Below are positions 54,866-64,000 of a DNA stretch of 64,000 bases, piece by piece. Location of the stretch: positions 1,490,501 through 1,554,500 of the forward strand of contig NZ_CP110848.1 in the NCBI RefSeq assembly GCF_026240635.1, written 5' to 3'. Source of the DNA: Trichothermofontia sichuanensis B231. GTDB taxonomy: Bacteria > Cyanobacteriota > Cyanobacteriia > B231. Position 1 is the stretch's first letter; the number at the start of each line of letters is the position of its first letter. The translations under genes were made by a program, and so were the position numbers. The notes under the pieces are model-generated. The model was not told the DNA's origin, searched no databases, and saw only the letters and a program-made list of their open reading frames with translations.

Positions 54866-56260
54866 ATGCCCATTGCTTTTGTCATTGGTTTAGGAAAATC
54901 AGGTGTTGCGGCTGCGCGCCTGCTCCAGCAGCAGGGTTGGCAGGTCACTGTGAGCGATCGCCAGAGCGACGATCGCCTGCGTGCCCAGGAACAAGCCCTC
55001 ACTCAGGCTGGGATTACTGTGAAATTAGGGGATCCCTTCAACCCGGCTGATCTCCCCGTAACCGAACGGCCTGAACTCATTGTCGTCAGCCCTGGTGTAC
55101 CTTGGGATCATCCGGGTTTAGTCACCGCACGGGAATGGGGTATTGAGACGATCGGGGAAATGGAGTTAGCTTGGCGACACCTGCAAACCTGCCCCTGGGT
55201 CGGGATTACGGGTACCAATGGCAAAACCACAACTACGGCCCTAACCGCTGCCATTTTTCAGGCGGCGGGTCTGAATGCACCTGCGTGTGGCAACATTGGC
55301 CTCGCTGCGTGTGAACTGGCCCTGAGTCCAGGGAAGGTTGCGCCTGACAAGCCGGCGGCAAATGCTTCGTTAGATTGGATCATTGCGGAAGTCAGCAGCT
55401 ACCAGATTGAGGCGGCGTCCTCCCTGGCCCCCCACATTGGGGTGTGGACGACCTTCACCCCTGATCACCTGAGTCGGCATGGCACGTTGGCCAATTACTA
55501 CCGGATCAAGGCCCAGTTACTCCAGCGTGCCCACCATCAGATCTTCAATGGGGATGATCCCTATCTCGCCCAGCAGGCCAGCCAGTGGCCGAATGCCTGG
55601 TGGACCAGTACCCAGGGTCCGAATCCCAGCAGTGGCCTGGAACCCCAGGTCTATATTGATCAAGGTTGGGTGTTGGCCCAGGGAACCCCGATCGTGCCCG
55701 TCAATGCTCTGCGGATGCCCGGTGCCCATAACCAGCAGAATTTACTCATGGCGGTGGCGGTGGCGGTGTTGGCGGGGCTGGATAAGGCGGCGATCGCGGA
55801 CGCGGTGGCCCAATTCCCAGGGGTTCCCCATCGCCTGGAGTGGATCTGCACTTGGCAGGGGATTGACTTTATTAACGACAGTAAGGCGACTAACTACGAT
55901 GCCGCCCTTGTAGGGCTAACGGCAGTCCCGGCGCCGGTGATTTTGATCGCGGGGGGAGAACCCAAGGAGGGGGATGATACGGGTTGGCTAGCCGCGATTC
56001 GAGCGCGGGCGGCGCAGGTGCTCCTCATTGGCGAAGCTGCCGTGCCTTTTGCCCAACGGCTGGATCAGGTGGGCTATCGTGAGTATGAAATTGTTGAAAC
56101 CCTGACCCAGGCGGTGCCCCGTGCGGCTGAATTAGCCCAGACACTCAAGGTCAGCAAAGTTTTACTTTCCCCCGCCTGCGCTAGCTTTGACCAATACCAA
56201 AACTTTGAGCAACGGGGGGATCATTTTCGGCAACTCTGCCAAGCGCTACTGGCGGGATGA
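54866..56260 (+). CDS. murD: UDP-MurNAc-L-alanine:D-glutamate ligase MurD
   Basis: Adds D-glutamate to UDP-MurNAc-L-Ala in the cytoplasmic stage of peptidoglycan synthesis. ATG 54866 gives [20 protein letters not shown], matching the family; the longer frame from 54770 runs through the repeat and is rejected. 464 residues. N-terminal dinucleotide-like domain, P-loop [13 protein letters not shown] (about 113-125), [23 protein letters not shown] and [13 protein letters not shown] near residue 335. The end [14 protein letters not shown] is typical. The last 15 bp overlap the convergent DUF928 gene. Confidence 0.97.
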   Translation: MPIAFVIGLGKSGVAAARLLQQQGWQVTVSDRQSDDRLRAQEQALTQAGITVKLGDPFNPADLPVTERPELIVVSPGVPWDHPGLVTAREWGIETIGEMELAWRHLQTCPWVGITGTNGKTTTTALTAAIFQAAGLNAPACGNIGLAACELALSPGKVAPDKPAANASLDWIIAEVSSYQIEAASSLAPHIGVWTTFTPDHLSRHGTLANYYRIKAQLLQRAHHQIFNGDDPYLAQQASQWPNAWWTSTQGPNPSSGLEPQVYIDQGWVLAQGTPIVPVNALRMPGAHNQQNLLMAVAVAVLAGLDKAAIADAVAQFPGVPHRLEWICTWQGIDFINDSKATNYDAALVGLTAVPAPVILIAGGEPKEGDDTGWLAAIRARAAQVLLIGEAAVPFAQRLDQVGYREYEIVETLTQAVPRAAELAQTLKVSKVLLSPACASFDQYQNFEQRGDHFRQLCQALLAG

Positions 56261-57175
56261 TCGCGGGTCAGAGATTATACGTCTTCCGGGTAGTTTGGCA
56301 GGGGATGGAACAACTCGTTGGCTCGCGCCATCCGTTGACGGCATTTGGCGGGTTGGCTCAGCGGCAGTGCAGCAGTCGAGGATGGGTTGCGCTGCGATCG
56401 CGGCCAGATCAACCGCATCTAAGAGCGATCGCCAATCCGCCGCTAAGTTGGGCTGTTGGCGATAGCGGGCCGCTAAGCTACTGACGGCATCGTACCAGAT
56501 GCCTGCCGCTGCATAGTGTTGGGGTGCATCGGCTGGGGTAATGGGCGTATGGGGGACTGTTGGGAGCGATGCCACCCGTTGAATCCAACCCATGCCGATC
56601 GGGGGCAAGCGTTGGGTGATGTCAGATGGATTACACCCAGCCGTGATGATCCATTGATAGGGCGTGCCCGCCACCAAGGCAGGAGTTGAGTCGGGGAGGG
56701 GTAAACTCACGATCCCCGGTTGGGGGGGTAACGGAAAGGTCGATCGTGACAGGACTTGCTGTTTTTCATCTTTGAGCAACACTTCTAACCAGATGAAGTG
56801 GCTGGGTTGATGACCGTCTACAGTGGTTTCCAGGGCATTGGGGACAGCCACCATAAGGGTCGGATGGGCCGCTGTGGTTAACCCAATCTGGGAGGGCGGC
56901 ACCAAGGCATGGAACGCTTCGCCCTTGGGCACAAGGCAGCCTCCCCGCACGGCTGCCCCTCCCAGGTTGCCCGGTGCCTTCAGATTCGGTAATTGCAGAC
57001 GTAGACGGTTGGGCGTATTGCTGGGGCGCTCAGGCGCAGACGATTGGCCGGGAGAGACGCTGGGTAAACGCGATTGGGCCAGTCCCGGTAGCCCCATTCC
57101 CCACAGTAGCCCGATACTGAGGAATACCCCAAACCCACGACGATAATGGACCCATCCAGTTTTGGAACATTGCAT
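56246..57175 (-). CDS. DUF928-family secreted protein 1
   Basis: From ATG 57175 it has 309 residues; a longer frame from 57316 runs through a tandem repeat and is unlikely. A signal peptide is plain: [21 protein letters not shown] (about residues 14-34). The DUF928 core includes [29 protein letters not shown] and a C-terminal PILDCC pair, probably disulfide-bonded. Function is unknown; DUF928 proteins often occur beside CHASE2 or CHAT proteins in cyanobacteria. Unlike its paralogue (57428-58225) it runs on for about 40 residues after the CC pair and overlaps murD by 15 bp. Confidence 0.88.
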   Translation of the reverse strand: MQCSKTGWVHYRRGFGVFLSIGLLWGMGLPGLAQSRLPSVSPGQSSAPERPSNTPNRLRLQLPNLKAPGNLGGAAVRGGCLVPKGEAFHALVPPSQIGLTTAAHPTLMVAVPNALETTVDGHQPSHFIWLEVLLKDEKQQVLSRSTFPLPPQPGIVSLPLPDSTPALVAGTPYQWIITAGCNPSDITQRLPPIGMGWIQRVASLPTVPHTPITPADAPQHYAAAGIWYDAVSSLAARYRQQPNLAADWRSLLDAVDLAAIAAQPILDCCTAAEPTRQMPSTDGASQRVVPSPAKLPGRRIISDPRSSRQ

Positions 57176-57286
57176 GACCGCTCTCACCTCTGAAACACAA
57201 GCAGATAACGAATGCACCCTGCCAGCATCCCACCCAAACGCCAAAATTTGGCAGCGCTGAATCAAGCCTAAGAGTCGGTAGACCGT

Positions 57287-57342
57287 GCTCATTAAACCGC
57301 ACTCATTAAACCGCACTCATTAAACCGCACTCATTAAACTGA
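57287..57342. repeat. 14-bp tandem repeat, four units
   Basis: ACTCATTAAACCGC recurs at 57287, 57301, 57315 and 57329; the first unit differs at its first base and the last at its end. It lies between the two DUF928 genes, about 110 bp upstream of DUF928 gene 1. Confidence 0.9.
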
Positions 57343-57427
57343 AGTACCCCCCCACCGTCTGCCCCACGCTCTGAACGATCGAGGCACTAGCGACTGGGTT
57401 TGTCAGCACTGCCTCAAGCAGCCGTGG

Positions 57428-58225
57428 CTAGGGAGGACTACAACAGGAGACGATCGGTTTCTGGGCAATCGGATCGAGTCCTACTTCCTGAAGCAAGGTG
57501 ACCCACTGGCTAGTCGCGAGGCTTGGATCGCTATGGCGTAGCTCGACGATACTTTGCAACGCCTCATACCAAATCCCCGCCTGGTCAAATAGCAGAGGCT
57601 TACGGGTCGGTGGAGCAGTTGCAAGTTGCTGGGAGAGGATGGGACTCGGTTCTACCCGTTGGACAACGCCCGTGACCGTTAAATCCCGTTCGCGATCGTT
57701 GGGATCACAGATCAGGCGAAACTGCCACTGGTACAGACGATCTGTCTCCAGGGGAGCTTGCGCAGTGGGCAAGGGAACGGCCACAACCCCCGGCGTTTGC
57801 GCCACCGTCACCGTATGGCGATAGAGAGATTGTCCACTGGCCATGTCCCGGAGGATGAGTTCCGCCTTGTGCTCCGCATGGGTAGGGATATAAAAATAAA
57901 GGGTTGGGTAGGCTGAGATCGTCCGGCCACTACTCCCCTCTGGCATGAGGGCCGTTAGCCGTTGGGTTCCCTCCGTGGGACAACTGCCCCGGGTTGCGCC
58001 TCCTTCGCGATTACCGGGTGCCTGGAGGTTGGCGATCGGAAACCGACTTTTATTTGTGTTGCTAGTTGTGCTGCGGTTGCTGGTCACCGGAGTTAGGGGA
58101 GGTTGGCGTATTGGCGTTGGGTGGGATTGGGCATGAACCGCCGCCAGACTGCCTAGCCAGAGGGCAAGATCCAGGATGACAAAAGCGGCTACCCGCGTTG
58201 GGCTAGAGAATACGAACTGTTTCAT
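57428..58225 (-). CDS. DUF928-family secreted protein 2
   Basis: From ATG 58225 it has 265 residues with a signal peptide (VAAFVILDLALWLGSLAAVHAQS, about residues 11-33; quoted to show the hydrophobic run and AxA-type site). It shares LQAPGNREGGATRGSCP, LYQWQFRLICDPND and the C-terminal PIVSCCSPP with DUF928 protein 1. It is a diverged tandem paralogue separated by 250 bp. It is divergent from the CHASE2 gene. Periplasmic location is likely. Confidence 0.88.
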   Translation of the reverse strand: MKQFVFSSPTRVAAFVILDLALWLGSLAAVHAQSHPTPIRQPPLTPVTSNRSTTSNTNKSRFPIANLQAPGNREGGATRGSCPTEGTQRLTALMPEGSSGRTISAYPTLYFYIPTHAEHKAELILRDMASGQSLYRHTVTVAQTPGVVAVPLPTAQAPLETDRLYQWQFRLICDPNDRERDLTVTGVVQRVEPSPILSQQLATAPPTRKPLLFDQAGIWYEALQSIVELRHSDPSLATSQWVTLLQEVGLDPIAQKPIVSCCSPP

Positions 58226-58746
58226 AGGGGTTGACCCATAAGACAAGTTGACACATCCGATCAAAATCCGATCAAAATAGGGCAGTATGTAACGAAAGCC
58301 TGAGCCAGCCTCCTGGTAAGCCGGAAAGTGCCCGCTGATTACCCCTGCTGCCTTCAAAAAACCTTCAAGAAACGATCCATGATAGGGAAGTACTTTCCGG
58401 ATTCGTTGGAATCTCTCGCGATCGGGGGCATGGCGATGCCCCGATTCTCATGTTCTAGTGGGACAAGGACTCAGGATCGGTCATGCAGGTTCCCTGAACC
58501 GAGATTACCGTCAGTCAAGCCCCCTGGTCAGCCATTCCTAAGAGGATAAAAGCTAGTCGCTGAAAGAGAGTCAAAGATAGCCCGAATAGATTTTAGTCCT
58601 CTATTCTGCATCTATACCATCGTTACCATCGTCGTCTATATCATCGTCTGTTCTCTCGATAGTCTTGACACTTCAGTGTAAGGACCCCGTCCGGGCAGCA
58701 CATCCTTCTCCTGGACGAAGCGCTTATCCACCAACGGGTTAGACCC
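58226..58746. other. Divergent DUF928/CHASE2 intergenic region
   Basis: 521 bp without a gene. It has a degenerate ACCATCGT/ATCATCGT repeat run at about 58616-58650. A TTGACA box at 58665-58670 has no clear -10 match at the expected distance. No riboswitch seen. Confidence 0.5.
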
Positions 58747-60432
58747 ATGCGTTCTTCTTTGCTTGCTAAACTTCGCCACCGTTGGCCCTGGTTATCCGGG
58801 GGCACCGACGGTTGGGGCCAACATCTGCAAAGCTTGTTCTTGACGGCGTTGGTGGTGACGGCGCTGGTGGTGGGTTTACGCCAGGTAGGCTGGTTACAGT
58901 TTTTTGAATTGTGGGGCTACGATACCCTGGTGCGACTGCGACCGGATGAAGGCCCCGACGATCGCCTGTTGGTGGTAGGTGTTGAGGAGGCTGATCTCCA
59001 GGGGCTGCGGCAATTTCCCCTGCATGACGGCACGATCGCGAAACTCCTGTCGATCCTGGCCAGCTACAGGCCGAGTGCGATCGGGTTAGACATCTACCGC
59101 GATCTGCCCCAAGGGACGGGGAGCGCAGAGCTAGGCCAGCAGTTTCAACGGCATGACAATATTTATGCCGTCTGCAAACTCAGTGATGTGACCAATCCTG
59201 GGGTACCCCCCCACCCCCAGTTGCCACCGGAACAGATTGGTTTTGCGGATATCCCCGTAGACCCCGGTGGCATTTTACGACGGGGCCTGTTGATTGCTAT
59301 CCCACCAAAGCCGCAAATGCGTTTGCAGACGACCCGTCTCGATCATGTCTGCAATGATCCGGAGGCACAACTGGTTTCCCTGGCGATGCAGTTAACCCGG
59401 CATTATCTGGGCGATCGGGGCCTTGAACTCAGCGTCACGCCAACGGAGCAGCTTCAGTTTGGCAACACGGTCATTAATCGCCTCAAACCGAATACAGGGG
59501 GATACCGTAACCTGGAAGCCAGCGGCTATCAGGTATTGATTAATTATCGATCGGCGAGACAAGCCACGCGCCAGATTACCCTATCTGAGGTGCTCCACGG
59601 CCAATTGCCGCCGGAGTGGGTGCGCGATCGGGTGGTTCTGATTGGCTATACCGCCAGCAGTGCCAAGGATGATTTTTATACTCCTTTCAGTGCCGGTTTA
59701 CACGAGAGTCAAAAAATGCCAGGGGTAGTCATCCATGCCCAATTGGTGAGTAGCCTGTTGAGTGCAGTGCTGGATGGGCGACCCCTGATCTGGGTATGGC
59801 CGCTGTGGGGTGAGTGGATGTGGATCGGCAGTTGGGCCATTCTGGGCGGATTAGTGGGCTGGCGAGTGCGCCATCCCCTGGGCTATACGCTGCTGTCTAT
59901 TCTGGCAATGGGGATTCTGGCAGGGACCTGTCTGGGCCTGTTGATCCTGGGGGGCTGGATACCGCTGATTCCGCCTGCGCTCTCGTTTCTGGGAACAGCG
60001 GGGAGTATGGTTTTAGTCGATCGCTATGGGAAGGCGGTGAGCAAGCAGGTGAAGAAGCTGCTCAAGATTGACATCCAGATCGATCAGGAGAAAAAAGCCA
60101 AGGAGGTAGAAACGATTCTCCAATCAGAGACGTTCCAAAAGCTCCAACAACACAAGCAGAAATTTCGCCAGCGTCAAGATAACAGCCCTCCCAACCACGC
60201 GGTTGTTCCGCCGGTACCAGGGGTAACGCCTCCGGCGAACACCCCAGAGACCTCAACCACGGACACGGCGTCTACACCCAGCCATGAGCCACCTGTGCCT
60301 GCCCCAGATACCGCCTCTGGCACTCCCCATAAGCCGACGACTCCTGATACGGCAGCCGGGGAAGACTACTTTAGCCAACTGGCTCAACGCGGCAAGCGCC
60401 TGAAAAAGTCGGATTCAAATCTTGACACCTGA
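58747..60432 (+). CDS. CHASE2-domain transmembrane sensor without output domain
   Basis: 561 residues. An N-terminal helix (residues 27-45) is followed by an extracellular CHASE2 sensory domain (about 50-335): DTLVRLRPDEGPDDRLLVVG, PSAIGLDIYRDLP and VVLIGYTASSAKDDFYTPFS are characteristic. Three transmembrane helices follow (about 355-425). The C-terminal part is a charged coiled segment (KKLLKIDIQIDQEKKAKEVE) and a Pro/Thr-rich tail. No kinase, cyclase or other output domain is fused, so signalling would need a partner. DUF928 genes lie just upstream on the other strand. Confidence 0.92.
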   Translation: MRSSLLAKLRHRWPWLSGGTDGWGQHLQSLFLTALVVTALVVGLRQVGWLQFFELWGYDTLVRLRPDEGPDDRLLVVGVEEADLQGLRQFPLHDGTIAKLLSILASYRPSAIGLDIYRDLPQGTGSAELGQQFQRHDNIYAVCKLSDVTNPGVPPHPQLPPEQIGFADIPVDPGGILRRGLLIAIPPKPQMRLQTTRLDHVCNDPEAQLVSLAMQLTRHYLGDRGLELSVTPTEQLQFGNTVINRLKPNTGGYRNLEASGYQVLINYRSARQATRQITLSEVLHGQLPPEWVRDRVVLIGYTASSAKDDFYTPFSAGLHESQKMPGVVIHAQLVSSLLSAVLDGRPLIWVWPLWGEWMWIGSWAILGGLVGWRVRHPLGYTLLSILAMGILAGTCLGLLILGGWIPLIPPALSFLGTAGSMVLVDRYGKAVSKQVKKLLKIDIQIDQEKKAKEVETILQSETFQKLQQHKQKFRQRQDNSPPNHAVVPPVPGVTPPANTPETSTTDTASTPSHEPPVPAPDTASGTPHKPTTPDTAAGEDYFSQLAQRGKRLKKSDSNLDT

Positions 60433-60442
60433 TCGCGCCTGT

Positions 60443-61276
60443 CTAAGCCGCTGCAACCCGCTGTTCAATGACATGGGTGGCACTGATCCATTCGCCTTTG
60501 TCGTTATAGCTCCGAATCAACCGCTGGCGTTCTGTGGGTGAGACCAGCCAGCCGACTTCGACAAAAAATGCCTGTCGAAGCTGGAGCTGGGGTGGAAAAT
60601 GGCTGGAGGTTCCGTCGGGCAGGAGCAGGATGTGCCGACCAGAGTCAAACACCAGTCGGTGCCCCTCAATGCGGGCGGTTGTCGTGAGGGTGTGATTGCC
60701 AAAGGTCAACTGCTGGTGTAATTGGTCATCTGCGATCGGTTTAATCACCAGGTGGGTGGCGGTGGTCTCTGTGGGTTGCCAGTCGGCGTAGGCTGTTGTG
60801 GCGACACCCTGCCATTCCCCCAGGAGTTGATCCACAGTCAGGGGAGGACGTTCGATCGCAGCAGTTCCCTGGCGAAATTCCCGGATTAAGACCTGGCTGC
60901 TGAGTTGCCCTTGGCGATCGAAGAGTTGGACAAAGCGCAGGCGGCGATCGTCGGTCACAAACCCGTACTCGGCCCCAAATTCTGCATAGGGGGCAAACTG
61001 GAGGGACCCCTTCGAGAAGGCCCCCGTCTCGAAGAACACGGCTTGTTTACCCAGCGTCTGGTATGTCTGGGCATGGTCAGCAATGGGTGAGCCGCCATAC
61101 CCCTCTGGCCCAAACCGCTGTAGCCGGAAGTGAACAATCTGGTTATCGTTTTCCCCGCGTAGGGTCAGCAGCGAGGGGGTGGATTCCCCCAGTTCACCCG
61201 TTGGTGAAACCTGGGTAAATGATCCCTGCCACTCGCCGAGATTTTTGAGGAAGTTTTCCCAGTTGTGTTCCATCAT
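60443..61276 (-). CDS. DUF3598-family protein
   Basis: 277 residues from ATG 61276 (second ATG at 61273). MEHNWENFLKNLGEWQGSFTQ matches the start of DUF3598 proteins, which are cyanobacterial and plant proteins of lipocalin-like predicted fold. DQLLGEWQGVATTAYADW in the middle shows the repeated second half. Possible earlier ATG is at 61300. Function is unknown. It is convergent with the CHASE2 gene, 10 bp apart. Confidence 0.85.
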   Translation of the reverse strand: MMEHNWENFLKNLGEWQGSFTQVSPTGELGESTPSLLTLRGENDNQIVHFRLQRFGPEGYGGSPIADHAQTYQTLGKQAVFFETGAFSKGSLQFAPYAEFGAEYGFVTDDRRLRFVQLFDRQGQLSSQVLIREFRQGTAAIERPPLTVDQLLGEWQGVATTAYADWQPTETTATHLVIKPIADDQLHQQLTFGNHTLTTTARIEGHRLVFDSGRHILLLPDGTSSHFPPQLQLRQAFFVEVGWLVSPTERQRLIRSYNDKGEWISATHVIEQRVAAA

Positions 61277-61300
61277 GGCCTGTGCCGACCCCAATTTCAT

Positions 61301-61330
61301 TGATTGCAGATTATTGCAGATTATTGCAGA
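61301..61330. repeat. 10-bp tandem repeat upstream of the DUF3598 gene
   Basis: TTATTGCAGA is present three times in tandem (first unit TGATTGCAGA) immediately upstream of the possible ATG at 61300. Confidence 0.85.
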
Positions 61331-61484
61331 CCATCTTTAACCCAATGGTTTCTGGACGATTTCTGGCTGAAACAGGCCGATCGCTAGGCGATCGGCTGAT
61401 CCCATTTTCGCACTGGATGGGTAGTCAATTCTGACGGAAGGTCATAGGATAAGTCCCTAGCGCTCACTCAACACCCTAGCTCCT

Positions 61485-62696
61485 ATGGATGTTCCCCTCA
61501 CGCTTCCTGGCAGGCGGTCCCTGGTCCATTGGCGACGGACGCTCGGACGTGCTTGCCGCCGCCGCCTGTTGTCGTTGCTCTTTGTCCTGTCCTTCTGCAC
61601 CACCTTCCTGGTTACCACCCCCACGCCAGCGATTACCCAACTGCCGCGCCCGGAGATTCGGGGCGTGTGGATCACAACTAATGATGCCCCCGTGGTGCGC
61701 GATCGCCTCAGGCTGCAAGCAGCTATCCAGCAACTTAAGCAATTAAACCTCAACACCATTTATCCGGTTGTGTGGAATGCAGGCTATGCCATGTATCCCA
61801 GCCAAGTCGTTCAGGATCGGGGGATTCAGTCCTTCACCTATCTGGGTGTTGATGGCCAGGATACGCTGGCGGATCTGGTGGAGCAGGGACATCAGCACGG
61901 GATGCTGGTCATCCCCTGGTTTGAATTTGGCTTTATGACGCCTCCCAGTTCTGAGCTAGCCACAAAATACGCCCAATGGTTAACGCAAAAGGTTGATGGG
62001 GGTTATACCTCGATGAGTGCTGCTGGGGAAGTCATGTGGCTGAACCCCTTCCGGCCTGAGGTACAGCAATTCATCACCGATCTCGTGTTGGAAATTGTCA
62101 CCAAGTACGACGTGGACGGCATCCAATTTGACGACCACACTTGCCTGCCCCATGAGTTTGGGTACGATTCCTATACCCTTGCGCTCTATCAACGGGAAAC
62201 GGGCAATGCCGCCCCGCCGCCCAATAATCCCGCCTGGGTGAAATGGCGAGCAGATAAGATCACAGCTTTTATGGTGAAGTTACATGCGGCGGTGAAGGCG
62301 AATAAGCCCAACGTGATTTTCTCGGTTTCGCCCAACTATTACGATTTTGCTTACAAATTCCATCTCCAGGATTGGCTGGCCTGGATTCGGCAGGGAGCAG
62401 TTGATGAACTGGTGATGCAGGTTTACCGTCCTGATCTCGCCAGTTTTGTCGAGCAGATCAGTCGTCCAGAGGTTCAGGAAGCCCGCCAAAAAATCCCTAC
62501 TGGCATCGGCATTCTCACGGGAACGCGTAATAATCCTATTCCCCTATCCCAAATTCAGGCGCAAGTCCGGGCGGTGCAGGAGCGCAATTTGGGGGTAGCT
62601 TTCTTTTACTACGAAAGTTTGCTCAACTATGCACCGGAGTCAGTCGCCGATCGCCATTCGGGACTTCAGGCCCTTTTCCTAGGCTCGACGCAGTAG
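61485..62696 (+). CDS. Secreted glycoside hydrolase, GHL10 (DUF187)-like
   Basis: 403 residues. An Arg-rich N-terminus is followed by a hydrophobic signal stretch (LLSLLFVLSFCTTFLVTTP, about 27-45). EIRGVWITTNDAPVVRDR (about 57-74), LNTIYPVVWNAGYAMYPSQV and YDVDGIQFDDHTCLP (about 208-222, acidic catalytic-type residues) are typical of the GHL10 family (PF02638). PNVIFSVSPNYY follows. Substrate unknown; the family is thought to act on cell-wall-related glycans. It could be a lipoprotein (Cys near residue 38). Confidence 0.9.
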   Translation: MDVPLTLPGRRSLVHWRRTLGRACRRRLLSLLFVLSFCTTFLVTTPTPAITQLPRPEIRGVWITTNDAPVVRDRLRLQAAIQQLKQLNLNTIYPVVWNAGYAMYPSQVVQDRGIQSFTYLGVDGQDTLADLVEQGHQHGMLVIPWFEFGFMTPPSSELATKYAQWLTQKVDGGYTSMSAAGEVMWLNPFRPEVQQFITDLVLEIVTKYDVDGIQFDDHTCLPHEFGYDSYTLALYQRETGNAAPPPNNPAWVKWRADKITAFMVKLHAAVKANKPNVIFSVSPNYYDFAYKFHLQDWLAWIRQGAVDELVMQVYRPDLASFVEQISRPEVQEARQKIPTGIGILTGTRNNPIPLSQIQAQVRAVQERNLGVAFFYYESLLNYAPESVADRHSGLQALFLGSTQ

Positions 62697-62718
62697 GTGC
62701 GATCGCTGGCTTGAGCAT

Positions 62719-63678
62719 TCAGGGCCGACCTGCGGGTTTGAGTAACAGGGCCAGTAGAGTACGCCAATAGGCCCACCGCCAGGGATTCAGGCGTAAACAG
62801 CGCCAACCTGCCTTTAAGGCTGTCCACTTTTGTCCTGACTGATGGTCTCGCCATGCCTGCCCGATCAGTTGCCCTTGAATATGGGCGATCGCGCTGGGTT
62901 GACCTTGGGCTGGAATGGCAGGGGGAATGGGAAGGGGCTTGCCGAGTTGGAGATCGTCCTGGCCTCTGGCTAGTCGTTGTTGTTGCAGTTGGCGGGCGAT
63001 CGCTTCGTAACAGTTGCGTTCATAAGCTGATTTTGTATGGGTTACTGAGGTAGGGTGCAACCGATAGTAATACCAATTTTCGGGCTGGTACCAAACCCGG
63101 CACACTTCCCCTAGGCGTAGTTGTAAATCAATATCTTCGCCCGTGATAAAAAAGGACCGACACCCCTTGAGCGATCGCACAATCTCCGTACGCACCGCAA
63201 ACGTACAAAAATGAGTGCGAACCTGCCCTTGTCGGAGTTCAGCAGTAATTTCTGTCGCTGGGTCTTCCGTCGCCAGGGTACTGACCAGGATACCGCGATC
63301 GTCGACGGTACTGAAACCGCCACAGATAGCCCCAAATTCTGGATGGTTCACTAACCAAGCGACCTGCCGTTGGATGCGTTGGGGAGGATAGAAATCATCG
63401 GCATCACAACGCATCAGGATATCTCCCTGAGCTGCCGCCAAACCAACGTTAAAGGTTATGGCAATGTTGCGGGCTTCACTGGTTAAGATCTGAATTCTAG
63501 GATCATTGAGGGCCTGGACTCTGGCAAGTGACTGATCCTCGGACCCATCATCAATGACGATAATTTCCCGATCAATACCCCTGTTCTGACGATCGTCATC
63601 CTCAAGGAGTGAAAGTAATGCCTGCGTGATAAAGCCTTCGGCATTGCGCATGGGGACAAGAATACTAACTAGAGGCAT
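62719..63678 (-). CDS. Family 2 glycosyltransferase
   Basis: 319 residues with a GT-A fold. PLVSILVPMRNAEGFITQAL (residues 2-21) and REIIVIDDGSEDQS (about 37-50) are the nucleotide-sugar site. ILMRCDADDFYPPQRIQRQV carries the DxD metal motif (about 92-96). Acceptor-side segment FFITGEDIDLQLRLGEV is near 178-194. It probably makes extracellular or O-antigen-like glycan. Start ATG 63678 overlaps the end of the upstream gene by 14 bp, so the two are translationally coupled and probably form a sugar-polymer gene cluster extending past the right edge. Confidence 0.92.
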   Translation of the reverse strand: MPLVSILVPMRNAEGFITQALLSLLEDDDRQNRGIDREIIVIDDGSEDQSLARVQALNDPRIQILTSEARNIAITFNVGLAAAQGDILMRCDADDFYPPQRIQRQVAWLVNHPEFGAICGGFSTVDDRGILVSTLATEDPATEITAELRQGQVRTHFCTFAVRTEIVRSLKGCRSFFITGEDIDLQLRLGEVCRVWYQPENWYYYRLHPTSVTHTKSAYERNCYEAIARQLQQQRLARGQDDLQLGKPLPIPPAIPAQGQPSAIAHIQGQLIGQAWRDHQSGQKWTALKAGWRCLRLNPWRWAYWRTLLALLLKPAGRP

Positions 63679-64000
63679 CAGGATCAGGGCCTTGCTGGAC
63701 AGGGGGTAACGGCTTAATCAAGGCGACCACCAGCAGTTTCCAACCGGCGATCGCCCAGGGTAATTTCTGAATAGCTTTCAGACCATAGATAATGGCCGTT
63801 CGGCGCTGGCGACTGTTAAAAGCCCACCAGCCATACTGCAACATAAAGTGATGCTGGGAAGCGCGATCGGGTCCCGGTCGCCACGGATCACTCGCCTCAA
63901 AGTGTCCCTCAATCCCCCGTCGTTGCCAAGCTCGTTCACAAGCGATGCGACTACTTTGACGTTGTTGCTCACGGCACTGACCACTGACGGACTGGGTATG
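63665..64000 (-). CDS. Glycosyltransferase C-terminus (partial, N-terminus beyond right edge)
   Basis: A minus-strand frame open at the right edge ends with TAG at 63665-63667, giving 111 visible codons. Its visible residues include SSRIACERAWQRRGIEGHFE, DRASQHHFMLQYGWWAFNSR and AIIYGLKAIQKLPWAIAGWK. These resemble the tail of cyanobacterial GT2 glycosyltransferases. The catalytic part is outside the window, so assignment is moderate. It overlaps the next gene's start by 14 bp. Confidence 0.65.
   Translation of the reverse strand, partial: HTQSVSGQCREQQRQSSRIACERAWQRRGIEGHFEASDPWRPGPDRASQHHFMLQYGWWAFNSRQRRTAIIYGLKAIQKLPWAIAGWKLLVVALIKPLPPVQQGPDPDASS

Overview
The window is a chromosomal segment of a cyanobacterium. 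psaC (photosystem I iron-sulfur subunit) marks an oxygenic phototroph. The octamer GCGATCGC (HIP1) is scattered through genes and spacers, and the gene set and several gene orders are cyanobacterial (tig-clpP-clpX next to asd-dapA-rnj, rne-rnhB, DUF928/CHASE2, DUF1997, DUF3598). Base composition is moderately GC-rich. I cannot name the species; a filamentous, Leptolyngbya-like lineage is only a guess. No rRNA, tRNA, prophage, transposase or CRISPR array was recognised.

Layout. 1-6619: the N-terminal part of a giant minus-strand protein (at least 2206 codons, open at the left edge) built from four TPR + glycosyltransferase modules. 6881-13319: murE, a glutaredoxin-like gene, a PD-(D/E)XK nuclease, bioD and a UvrD-type helicase. 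13413-21277: a secreted SPOR-like protein, a GH3-family gene, a MerR regulator, a MIF-like tautomerase with a flavin reductase, a D-Ala-D-Ala carboxypeptidase and ffh. 21731-31989: carB, a small unknown minus-strand gene with its own terminator, pbpC, glgX and a Ca2+/cation antiporter. 32160-41792: rnj, dapA and asd on the minus strand, divergent from tig, clpP, clpX and an alpha/beta hydrolase; this is a lysine/threonine-precursor, RNA-decay and proteostasis block. 42051-48453: a membrane-anchored unknown, a LapA-like protein, psaC, purC, pheA, a DUF1997 gene and an AT-richer orphan HNH endonuclease. 48756-56260: rnhB and rne (overlapping, minus) divergent from glyS and murD. 56246-64000: two DUF928 genes, a CHASE2 membrane protein, DUF3598, a GH10-like lipoprotein/secreted hydrolase candidate and two overlapping GT2 glycosyltransferases at the right edge.

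Four cell-wall genes (murE, dacB-type, pbpC, murD) lie apart from each other, as is common in cyanobacteria. Surface or envelope sugar chemistry appears at both ends (TPR-GT giant, GT2 pair).

The most distinctive feature is the repeat landscape. Family 1 is a ~107-bp MITE-like element with imperfect terminal inverted repeats beginning and ending in TA (nine full or partial copies). Family 2 has a 14-bp perfect terminal inverted repeat in its best copies. In one place a family-1 copy is inserted inside a family-2 copy; in another the two abut and share one TA. Other small repeats are read in frame inside the TPR-GT giant, the nuclease and PBP1C.
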